NCBI GenBank assembly: GCA_900553285.1 | Contig: USCX01000081.1 | Coordinates: 1 to 5,991 of the forward strand | Length of the DNA: 5,991 bases | Reading direction: 5' to 3' | DNA from: an uncultured Prevotella sp. | GTDB taxonomy: Bacteria; Bacteroidota; Bacteroidia; Bacteroidales; Bacteroidaceae | The notes under the pieces: generated by a model | Database searches by the model: none | Told to the model about the DNA's origin: nothing | Seen by the model: the letters and a program-made list of their open reading frames with translations, nothing else | Shown here: positions 1-5,623 of the stretch, piece by piece | How the letters are laid out: each line of letters begins with the position of its first letter | How positions within the stretch are numbered: the stretch's first letter is position 1 | Translations under genes and position numbers: made by a program

Positions 1-1187
1 CCGCCACCCGTCGACACATAAGAAACCTTGTCTGCCATACCGAACTTGTTGATGCAAGCCACGGAGTCTCCGCCACCGATAAGGGAGAAAGCGCCATTAG
101 CCGTGGCCTCACAGATGGCTTCGGCTACGGCTTTCGAGCCGGCCATGAAGTTGTCCATCTCGAATACGCCGGCAGGACCGTTCCACAGGATTGTCTTGCT
201 GTTCTTGATGACTTCGGCAAATGCGGCCATGGCCTTAGGACCGATGTCCATTCCCTCCCAACCTTCGGGAATATCGTTCGACGGGCAGAACTGAACGTTG
301 CAGTCGTTCTTGAAATCGTCGCCACATTTGGCATCCTCGGCCAAGACGAGATTCACGCCTTTCTCTTTGGCTTTCTTCTCGATGTCAAGTGCGAGATTGA
401 GGAAGTCGTCCTCACAGATCGACTTACCTATTTTTCCGCCCCGGGCTTTCATGAACGTGTAGGTCATACCGCCTGTAAGGATGAGGTTGTCTACTTTCGT
501 AAGCAGATTCTCTATGATTTCGATCTTTGAGGATACTTTCGAGCCTCCCATGATTGCGGTGAACGGGCGTTTGATGTCGTTCATCACTTTGTTCACGGCT
601 GCGATTTCCTTTTCCATCAGATAACCGAACATCTTGTGGTCGGCATCAAAATAATCGGCAATGATAGCCGTCGAAGCGTGTTTGCGGTGAGCCGTACCGA
701 AAGCGTCGTTGATGTAGATATCGGCGTATGAAGCCAGCGTCTTGGTGAATTCTTTCTGTTTCTCTTTGACTACCTTCTTTGCGGCAGCCTTCTCTTCATC
801 CGTAGCGAACTCACCACGGGGTTTGCCCGTTTCTTCTTCATAAAAGCGAAGGTTCTCGAGCAACAGGACATCGCCGTCTTTCAGGGCAGCAGCCTGCTTC
901 TGGGCCTTCATGCAATCGTCACAGAATTGTACGGGCACGCCCAGGAGCTCGCTTACGTGTCCTACGATTTGTTTCAGGGAGAACTTGGGATCCGGATTTT
1001 TCTTCGGCCGTCCCATGTGCGACATGATGATGAGGGCGCCGCCTCCTTCAAGCACCTTTTTCAGTGTCGGCAGAGCGCCGCGGATGCGGGTGTCGTCCGT
1101 GATGTGGCCATTCTCATCCAAAGGAACGTTGAAGTCCACGCGAACGATTACTTTCTGACCTTTGAAGTTACAAGTGTCGATTGTCAT
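1..1187 (-). CDS. pgk: Phosphoglycerate kinase, C-terminus cut by window edge
   Basis: Cytoplasmic glycolytic enzyme that transfers phosphate from 1,3-bisphosphoglycerate to ADP, giving ATP and 3-phosphoglycerate. I translated it by hand: 395 complete codons with no internal stop. N-terminal substrate-binding domain: VDFNVPL (residues 17-23), SHMGRP (56-61), ENLRFYEEET near 112, YINDAFGTAHR near 155. C-terminal nucleotide-binding domain: GGSKVSSK near 210, WNGPAGVFE (335-343) and the glycine-rich GGGDSVA (371-377). The window ends inside the STGGG motif, so from the usual length in this phylum (about 420 residues, from memory) some 20-25 residues are missing. The ATG at 1187 fits the normal N-terminus (MTIDTCNFKGQKVIVRVDF) and lies 46 bases after a good -7 element. 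nth lies just upstream on the same strand, but pgk seems to have its own promoter. No key residue looks altered. Confidence 0.97.
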   Translation of the reverse strand, partial: MTIDTCNFKGQKVIVRVDFNVPLDENGHITDDTRIRGALPTLKKVLEGGGALIIMSHMGRPKKNPDPKFSLKQIVGHVSELLGVPVQFCDDCMKAQKQAAALKDGDVLLLENLRFYEEETGKPRGEFATDEEKAAAKKVVKEKQKEFTKTLASYADIYINDAFGTAHRKHASTAIIADYFDADHKMFGYLMEKEIAAVNKVMNDIKRPFTAIMGGSKVSSKIEIIENLLTKVDNLILTGGMTYTFMKARGGKIGKSICEDDFLNLALDIEKKAKEKGVNLVLAEDAKCGDDFKNDCNVQFCPSNDIPEGWEGMDIGPKAMAAFAEVIKNSKTILWNGPAGVFEMDNFMAGSKAVAEAICEATANGAFSLIGGGDSVACINKFGMADKVSYVSTGG

Positions 1188-1232
1188 ACTACTTTATATT
1201 AAATGGAAATTACTTTTCCTATTTTACCGACG

Positions 1233-1240
1233 CAAATGTA
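1233..1240 (-). promoter_or_regulatory. pgk promoter, Bacteroidota -7 element
   Basis: Read on the minus strand this is TACATTTG, an exact match to the Bacteroidota -7 consensus TAnnTTTG. It would give a leader of about 40 bases before the pgk ATG. No clear -33 TTTG is seen at the usual 19-21 base distance. A T-run (1242-1248) sits directly upstream instead. The match and position are seen; promoter activity is inferred. Confidence 0.65.
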
Positions 1241-1241
1241 C

Positions 1242-1274
1242 AAAAAAACTTGCACGTCCGCCGCGCTTCGAGGT
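1242..1274 (-). terminator. nth: Possible weak terminator after nth
   Basis: Just after the nth stop codon the minus strand can form a short hairpin: GCGC (1263-1266) pairs with GTGC (1252-1255) around a 7-base GC-rich loop. Two bases of AA, G, then seven T residues (1248-1242) follow. The stem is only 4 bp and includes a G-U pair, so this is a marginal intrinsic terminator. The position between nth and the pgk -7 element makes it plausible. Confidence 0.3.
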
Positions 1275-1958
1275 TTAATTTTCGTTTACACCCGCCGCAG
1301 ACGGAACGGGGGCAGCCTTATGTCGTTTGAGATAGTCACGACAGAAACCCCGCAAACCGCACTTTTCGCAATGAGGCGAGCGGGCCGTGCAGGTGTACCG
1401 GCCATGATGGAGCAGCCAAAAATGTGACGCGGCCACCTGTGACTGCGGAATGTGACGCTTTAATTCCAGTTCAACGCTCAACGGCGTTGTGCAGCGGGCC
1501 GGAACCAGTCCGAGGCGGTGGCTGACACGGAACACATGTGTATCAACGGCCAGTGCGGCCTTCCCGAAAACGATTGCCTGAATGACGTTCGCCGTTTTCC
1601 GTCCCACTCCGGGGAGAGACGTGAGTTCTTCCATCGTTGAGGGAACTTGCCCGTCAAAGCGCTCCACCAGCATACGGGCCAGGCCGACAAGATGGCGCGC
1701 TTTGTTGTTCGGATAGCTCACGCTGCGGATGTACTCATAAACCACTTCCGGCGTCGTAGCAGCCAAGGCTTCTGGAGTCGGGAAATCATAAAAAAGCCGT
1801 GGCGTCACTTGGTTTATCCGTTTGTCCGTACACTGCGCGGACAAGACAACGGCTATCAGCAGTTCATAGGGATTACGGAAATGCAGCTCCGTCTCTGTGG
1901 GCGGCATCAGTGCCGCAAAATAGTCTAACACCGCCTTATATAAATCAGCCTTCTTCAT
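1275..1958 (-). CDS. nth: Endonuclease III (DNA glycosylase/AP lyase)
   Basis: Base-excision repair enzyme that removes oxidised pyrimidines from DNA and cuts at the abasic site. 227 residues, close to the 211 of E. coli Nth. The helix-hairpin-helix LPGVGRKTANV spans about 115-125, with catalytic Lys at 121. VDTHVFRVSHRLGL follows, with catalytic Asp at 139; these match K120 and D138 of E. coli. The C-terminus carries the [4Fe-4S] ligands Cys190, Cys197, Cys200 and Cys206 in exact C-X6-C-X2-C-X5-C spacing, then a short tail of about 20 residues. The ATG at 1958 gives the normal N-terminus (MKKADLYKAVLDYF) and follows an A-rich stretch ending AAAGAG. The frame stays open upstream to 2180, but that extension would run into ribE and has no Nth character. 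It lies between ribE and pgk, all on one strand. It may be read from ribE or from a weak promoter in the gap. Confidence 0.96.
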   Translation of the reverse strand: MKKADLYKAVLDYFAALMPPTETELHFRNPYELLIAVVLSAQCTDKRINQVTPRLFYDFPTPEALAATTPEVVYEYIRSVSYPNNKARHLVGLARMLVERFDGQVPSTMEELTSLPGVGRKTANVIQAIVFGKAALAVDTHVFRVSHRLGLVPARCTTPLSVELELKRHIPQSQVAASHFWLLHHGRYTCTARSPHCEKCGLRGFCRDYLKRHKAAPVPSAAGVNEN

Positions 1959-2115
1959 CTCTTTTTTTAATGGTCTGTTCCGAAATATCGTCCGGGCTTT
2001 CCGGCTATGCCGCAGAGCGCTGCCCCATCCGGCCAAAGTCATAGGCGGAAGCGGCGCAGTGACGGAAATTTCTATCGCTGCGGACAAAATCACCGGCAGC
2101 CTGAGCGCAGGACTA
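1959..2115. other. ribE-nth intergenic gap with imperfect hairpin
   Basis: 157 bases without a convincing gene. An imperfect inverted repeat spans 2001-2032: CCGG pairs with CCGG at the ends, ATG (2007-2009) with CAT, and GCAG (2012-2015) with CTGC, around an AGCG loop. No T-run follows on the minus strand, so it is not a clear terminator. Minus-strand near-matches to TAnnTTTG occur at 2034-2041 (TGACTTTG) and 2085-2092 (TGATTTTG), each with one mismatch. Either could be a weak nth promoter; neither is secure. Confidence 0.3.
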
Positions 2116-2730
2116 TCATTCGTCCTGGCCTGCGAAATGGGCCAAGCGGCTGATGTACTTACCCAGGATATCGAACTCAATGTTCACGCGCGAACCGACT
2201 TTCATATCGCAGAAATTTGTGTGTGTCTGCGTATAAGGAATGATACATACCTGAAAGCCGTGATCAGTGGGATTGCAAACTGTCAGACTGACGCCGTTCA
2301 CAGTCACGCTGCCCTTATCGACAGTGAAATACCCCCGGCGGGCCATTTCCGGATTGTCCGGATAATCAAAGGTGTAGACAAAACTTCCGTCTGCATCATC
2401 GATGCGCGTGCAAACGGCCGTTTCATCGACGTGGCCTTGTACGATATGTCCGTCCAAGCGTCCGTTCATCATCATTGATCGCTCCACATTGACACGGTCG
2501 CCCGGCTTCAGTTCGCCAAGATTGGAGCGGTCGAGCGTCTCGCGCATGGCCGTTGTCACATACGTGTCGCCTTCTATTTTCACTACCGTCAGACATACGC
2601 CGTTATGCGCAACGCTTTGGTCTATCTTCAACTCGTCTGCAAACGAACTGCGCAACGTTAAATGAACGTTACCTCCCTCGTGTGCCACGGCCACCACCTC
2701 GGCCATTTCTTCTACTATTCCGGAAAACAT
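2116..2730 (-). CDS. ribE: Riboflavin synthase, alpha subunit
   Basis: Last enzyme of riboflavin synthesis in the cytoplasm: it converts two molecules of 6,7-dimethyl-8-ribityllumazine into riboflavin and a pyrimidinedione. 204 residues, near the family norm (E. coli 213). It opens with MFSGIVEE, close to the hallmark MFTGIIEE. It shows two lumazine-binding beta-barrels. The first has SVAHNGVCLTVV (39-50, with the conserved Cys46). The second begins after GHIVQGHVDE (94-103) and has KGSVTVNGVSLTV (139-151), ending in VNIEFDILGKYI (182-193). The ATG at 2730 is fixed by the N-terminal motif. The gene (called ribC in E. coli) stands apart from other rib genes here. It is transcribed divergently from the efflux operon from a promoter about 100 bases upstream, and nth follows after 157 bases. 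Confidence 0.97.
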   Translation of the reverse strand: MFSGIVEEMAEVVAVAHEGGNVHLTLRSSFADELKIDQSVAHNGVCLTVVKIEGDTYVTTAMRETLDRSNLGELKPGDRVNVERSMMMNGRLDGHIVQGHVDETAVCTRIDDADGSFVYTFDYPDNPEMARRGYFTVDKGSVTVNGVSLTVCNPTDHGFQVCIIPYTQTHTNFCDMKVGSRVNIEFDILGKYISRLAHFAGQDE

Positions 2731-2759
2731 AGCTATTCGATTGACTATTTATATTAGGT

Positions 2760-2782
2760 CTCTGTCAGACAAGACTCTGTCT
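2760..2782 (-). repeat. Repeats in the ribE 5' leader
   Basis: The predicted ribE leader contains the 7-mer GACAGAG twice (plus-strand CTCTGTC at 2760-2766 and 2775-2781, 15 bases apart). An overlapping inverted repeat has 5-base arms: AGACA at 2767-2771 and TGTCT at 2778-2782, with a 6-base loop. Several competing small hairpins are possible. I could not match this leader to the FMN riboswitch consensus, so it may be chance or a small regulatory structure. Confidence 0.3.
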
Positions 2783-2830
2783 CCAGGGCTGCGCCTTCGC
2801 ACGGAAACGGCACAGCTCAACTGGCCTGCG

Positions 2831-2838
2831 CAAAAGTA
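2831..2838 (-). promoter_or_regulatory. ribE: ribE promoter, Bacteroidota -7 element
   Basis: On the minus strand this reads TACTTTTG, an exact fit to TAnnTTTG. It implies a leader of about 95 bases before the ribE ATG. No convincing -33 TTTG is present at normal spacing. The upstream edge shares one base with a short inverted repeat at 2838-2849. Confidence 0.6.
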
Positions 2839-2849
2839 CGAAGTTTCGT
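2838..2849. promoter_or_regulatory. Short dyad next to the ribE -7 element
   Basis: A perfect 5-base inverted repeat, ACGAA (2838-2842) and TTCGT (2845-2849), is separated by GT. It occupies the spacer just upstream of the ribE -7 element, where a repressor or activator could bind. The arms are short, so chance is a real possibility. Confidence 0.25.
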
Positions 2850-2903
2850 CGATAAAATTTTACCATTCGTCTATTTTTCCAGAAAAAGGCGGTTTCTTCA
2901 TCG

Positions 2904-2924
2904 AATGCGAGGAACGTTCGCATT
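2904..2924. promoter_or_regulatory. Candidate operator of the efflux operon
   Basis: A perfect inverted repeat with 7-base arms, AATGCGA (2904-2910) and TCGCATT (2918-2924), flanks a 7-base centre. A second perfect palindrome, GAACGTTC (2912-2919), overlaps its middle. The last base of the right arm is the first base of the efflux -7 element, so a dimeric regulator bound here would cover the -33/-7 spacer. Efflux operons of this kind are often controlled by TetR- or MarR-family repressors, but no regulator gene lies in the window. Its identity as an operator is inferred from symmetry and position only. Confidence 0.5.
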
Positions 2925-2931
2925 ATCTTTG
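2924..2931 (+). promoter_or_regulatory. Efflux operon promoter, Bacteroidota -7 element
   Basis: TATCTTTG is an exact match to TAnnTTTG, 22 bases before the ATG of the TolC-family gene, so the leader would be very short. No TTTG-like -33 element is seen. Its place is taken by the dyad at 2904-2924, which could mean activator dependence or repressor control. No further TAnnTTTG was found between the downstream genes, so it probably drives the whole operon. Confidence 0.65.
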
Positions 2932-2953
2932 CCAGAGGTAAAACAAGCGAACC

Positions 2954-4303
2954 ATGAACAAAAAACTTTCCTTAGCCCTCCTCTTCTTTCTCCCTTCGAT
3001 ACTTCCGGCATCGGTGCAGACAGACAGTTGCTGGACCCTGAAATCATGTATCGACTATGCCCTCCAACATAACATACAGCTGCAAAAGGCCCGTCTAAGT
3101 TCGCAGTCGGCCGAAGTGGACGTAAAAGAAGCACGCGCCGGACTGCTGCCTACATTGTCAGCCAACGTGTCTCAAAACGTGCAGTACCGTCCTTTCCAGG
3201 ACCAGGCCGGCAATTTCGTCAACGGCAGCATCGCTTCGTCTTCAAACAACAAGGTCAGCCAAACGGGCAGCTACGGCATCAACGCCAACTGGGTGGTTTG
3301 GAACGGAGGAAAGAACCGCGCCAACCTCACGGACAAAGGATACAGCAAAGAAATCTCAGAGCTGAATGCCGAACAGACAGCCAACAGCATTCAAGAGCAA
3401 ATCGCACAACTTTACGTGCAGATCCTTTACAGCGAAGAGGCCCTCAAGGTGAACCGGAAATTGCTCGAAGCCGACCGGCAACTCTTGGCCCGCGGGGAAG
3501 AAATGCTCGCAGCGGGACAGACGGCCAAGAGTGACGTGGCACAACTCGCCGCACAAGTGAGTAGCGGCGAATACGACGTGGTCAATGCCGCCACGCAAAT
3601 CAGCCAATACAAGTTACAGTTAAAACAACTGCTCGAACTGCCGGGGGAGGATGAAATCACCATCAGCCCCGTAACGGCCACAGACGAAGCGGTACTTGTC
3701 CCCGTTCCGGTCTTGGCTGAGGTCTATCAAGCCGCACTCGCGCTGCGCCCGGAGATCAAAAGCGGCGAAATCAGCGTGGCCCAGAGCGACCTTTCCGTCA
3801 AATCGGCCCGTTCGTCCCGTTTCCCGACAGTCAGCCTCACCGCCGGCCTTGGCGACAGTCACATGACCGGTACACGAAACAATTACTTCACCCAAATGAA
3901 AAACAACTTCAACGGCACGCTTGGGGTCAGTCTTTCTGTCCCCATCTTCGACGGCCGTTCGGCCAAGTCAGCCATCGAACGTGCCCAAATCAGCCAACTC
4001 ACAACTCGTCTCGACCTTCAGGACACGCGCAAACAACTGTATAGCCAGATTGAGACCTACCACAGAAATGCGGTCAACTATCAAGCGCAGTACCGGGCTT
4101 CCCTGAGCAGCGTGCGCAGCTACGAAGCCAGCTACGACCTGATGAGCGAACAATTCCGGCTGGGCTCGTCCAACATAGCCGAACTGCTCAACAGCCGCAG
4201 CCAGCTCCTTACGGCCAAACAACAGCTGTTAGAAAATAAGTACACGACCCTGCTCAACCTCACCTTACTTAATTTCTACCGTGGCGAAAGCCTCTCCATC
4301 TGA
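2954..4303 (+). CDS. TolC-family outer-membrane efflux channel
   Basis: Outer-membrane channel of a tripartite efflux pump. A Sec signal peptide is visible: MNKK followed by a hydrophobic stretch to about residue 20, with likely cleavage near PAS-VQT and no lipobox. The mature protein begins with CWTLKSCIDYALQHN, a start typical of Bacteroidota TolC proteins. Two outer-membrane-efflux repeats (PF02321 type) can be seen. The first covers about 27-230, with ARAGLLPTLSA near 60-70 and NWVVWNGG at 112-119. The second covers about 255-449, with ARSSRFPTVSLTAG at 285-298, VPIFDGR at 329-335 and EQFRLGSSNIAELLNSR at 399-415. Long stretches rich in Q, A and S match the alpha-barrel coiled coils. The length of 449 is normal and no frame break is seen. 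It is first in an operon with the MacA-like adaptor 101 bases downstream. The substrate cannot be inferred. Confidence 0.93.
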   Translation: MNKKLSLALLFFLPSILPASVQTDSCWTLKSCIDYALQHNIQLQKARLSSQSAEVDVKEARAGLLPTLSANVSQNVQYRPFQDQAGNFVNGSIASSSNNKVSQTGSYGINANWVVWNGGKNRANLTDKGYSKEISELNAEQTANSIQEQIAQLYVQILYSEEALKVNRKLLEADRQLLARGEEMLAAGQTAKSDVAQLAAQVSSGEYDVVNAATQISQYKLQLKQLLELPGEDEITISPVTATDEAVLVPVPVLAEVYQAALALRPEIKSGEISVAQSDLSVKSARSSRFPTVSLTAGLGDSHMTGTRNNYFTQMKNNFNGTLGVSLSVPIFDGRSAKSAIERAQISQLTTRLDLQDTRKQLYSQIETYHRNAVNYQAQYRASLSSVRSYEASYDLMSEQFRLGSSNIAELLNSRSQLLTAKQQLLENKYTTLLNLTLLNFYRGESLSI

Positions 4304-4404
4304 TCAAGGCAGTCCGCAGGTCCAGACTCTGTGCGGGCGGAACGAACCCTTCTCCATTGGCAAGAACAATCACAAACATAAATCCTATAAACGCACTCTC
4401 ATCC
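4304..4404 (+). other. TolC-adaptor spacer with small hairpin
   Basis: A 101-base gap inside the operon. It contains an inverted repeat, CCGCA (4314-4318) and TGCGG (4332-4336), with a 13-base loop and no T-run, so it is unlikely to stop transcription fully. No TAnnTTTG promoter is visible. The adaptor frame stays open back to a TTG at 4357, but the residues it would add look unlike a membrane-protein N-terminus. Confidence 0.3.
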
Positions 4405-5589
4405 ATGACTAAGAAAGTAAAGACAACCCTTATCGCCTGTACAGCAGTTCTCTGCATAGCGGGTGTCCTCTATTTTGCGCTCGAAAACGAGGCACCCTAC
4501 GAGGTGGAATACATCACTGCCTCGGTAGAAAAGGCCACCATCGGGAACAGTGTCACGGCCACAGGCACCATCGAACCCGTCACCGAAGTGGAGGTCGGCA
4601 CTCAGGTGTCCGGTATGATCAGTCATATCTACGTAGACTACAACAGCGTGGTTAAGAAAGGCCAGGTCATTGCCGAGCTTGACAAGACCAATCTTATCAG
4701 CCAGCTCAACAGCGCAAAAAGCCAGTTGGCCAGCGCGAAAAGCCAGTTGGAATACCAAGCGACAAACTACCGACGCCTTAAAAAACTGCATGACAAAGGG
4801 CTTGTCAGCGATAATGACTACGAAACGGCATACCTTTCGTGGCGGCAGGCCGACGAAACCGTCAAGGAAGCCGTATCGACGGCTGAGACCAACCTCGGTT
4901 ACGCCACGATCACCTCGCCGATTGACGGGACCGTCCTGACCAAAGATGTGGAAGAAGGGCAGACCGTGGCTTCAAGCTATTCGACCCCGACCCTCTTCAC
5001 CATAGCTCGTGACCTCAAAGACATGCGCGTCATTGCAGACGTCGATGAAGCCGACATCGGCCAGGTCAAGGAGGGACAGCGCGTGACGTTCACCGTCGAC
5101 GCTTTTCCGGACGACACGTTCAACGGCACTGTCACCCAAGTCCGGCAGGAGGGAACCACAGAAGACAACGTTGTCACATATGAGGTCGTTATCTCCGCGC
5201 CCAACGACAGCCTGAAACTCAAGCCGGGACTGACGGCCAACGTCACCATCTATACGATGGAACGTTCTGACGTGCCCAGCCTCCCCACAAAGGCGCTCCG
5301 GTTTACGCCCACCCAGGAGACAATCGGCCCGAAAGACAAAATCGTCGACTGCAAGGGCACGAACAAGGTGTGGGTGAAAGACGGGCGGACCTTCCGGGCC
5401 TATGCCGTGCAGACGGGCATCACAAACGGGACGCGCACGGAAATCGTGTCGGGTGTCCCGTCGGACGCCAAGGTTATCGTCGAGATGAAAGGCGCCGACC
5501 AAAGCGAAGCCGACATGGCAGCCCCGGAAACGGAGCAGAGCCCTTTCGCTCCCGGCCCTCCGGGAAAGAACAAGAAGAACAAGAAATAA
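4405..5589 (+). CDS. MacA-like periplasmic adaptor (HlyD/MFP family)
   Basis: Membrane-fusion protein that joins an inner-membrane ABC transporter to the TolC channel. From the ATG at 4405 it has 394 residues. A lysine-bearing start and one membrane anchor cover about 7-25. A first half-lipoyl segment follows: GTQVSGMISHIYVDYN, then VVKKGQVIAELD (82-93). The alpha-hairpin runs about 95-165 and carries the R-x3-L-x6-S motif (Arg124, Leu128, Ser135), known in MacA/AcrA proteins to contact TolC at the hairpin tip. The second half-lipoyl (ATITSPIDGTVL, about 167-178) comes next. A beta-barrel, with KPGLTANVTIY at 273-283, and a membrane-proximal domain complete the fold. The tail after 380 is rich in Pro/Gly, then Lys. 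Two near-identical heptads lie at 103-116. The hairpin looks shorter than that of E. coli MacA. I prefer this start over the TTG at 4357 because the anchor follows directly. The ATPase gene begins 34 bases later. An RND adaptor is less likely given that neighbour. Confidence 0.93.
   Translation: MTKKVKTTLIACTAVLCIAGVLYFALENEAPYEVEYITASVEKATIGNSVTATGTIEPVTEVEVGTQVSGMISHIYVDYNSVVKKGQVIAELDKTNLISQLNSAKSQLASAKSQLEYQATNYRRLKKLHDKGLVSDNDYETAYLSWRQADETVKEAVSTAETNLGYATITSPIDGTVLTKDVEEGQTVASSYSTPTLFTIARDLKDMRVIADVDEADIGQVKEGQRVTFTVDAFPDDTFNGTVTQVRQEGTTEDNVVTYEVVISAPNDSLKLKPGLTANVTIYTMERSDVPSLPTKALRFTPTQETIGPKDKIVDCKGTNKVWVKDGRTFRAYAVQTGITNGTRTEIVSGVPSDAKVIVEMKGADQSEADMAAPETEQSPFAPGPPGKNKKNKK
4710..4751 (+). 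repeat. 21-bp tandem duplication in the adaptor coiled coil
   Basis: Two adjacent 21-bp units, 4710-4730 and 4731-4751, differ at only two positions (the 7th and 21st bases). They encode SAKSQLA followed by SAKSQLE, exactly one heptad each, in the first helix of the alpha-hairpin. The frame is kept, so the effect is one added heptad (two helical turns). The near-identity, including codon choice, suggests a fairly recent duplication or slippage. Confidence 0.8.
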
Positions 5590-5623
5590 GCGTTTCCACG
5601 ACATTCGCACTTAGTCATTCCCT

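Noticed and set aside
1959..2180. N-terminal extension of nth by up to 74 residues
   Set aside because: The added sequence overlaps the end of ribE, has no similarity to Nth proteins that I can see, and the ATG at 1958 gives the standard family N-terminus.
2059..2478. 139-residue open frame on the plus strand opposite ribE
   Set aside because: It lies mostly antisense to a certain ribE gene and shows no domain or motif of its own.
2731..2830. FMN riboswitch upstream of ribE
   Set aside because: None of the conserved FMN element segments could be recognised in the leader.
2898..3134. 78-residue open frame on the minus strand over the efflux promoter
   Set aside because: It overlaps the operator, the promoter and the TolC signal peptide region and has no protein-like features.
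4357..4404. TTG start adding 16 residues to the adaptor
   Set aside because: The extra residues are polar and unlike a signal anchor. The ATG at 4405 leads straight into the lysine-bearing start and membrane segment.
4972..5610. 212-residue open frame on the minus strand opposite the adaptor gene
   Set aside because: It is antisense to a clear adaptor gene. The long open frame reflects GC-rich codon use, and its translation has no recognisable motif.
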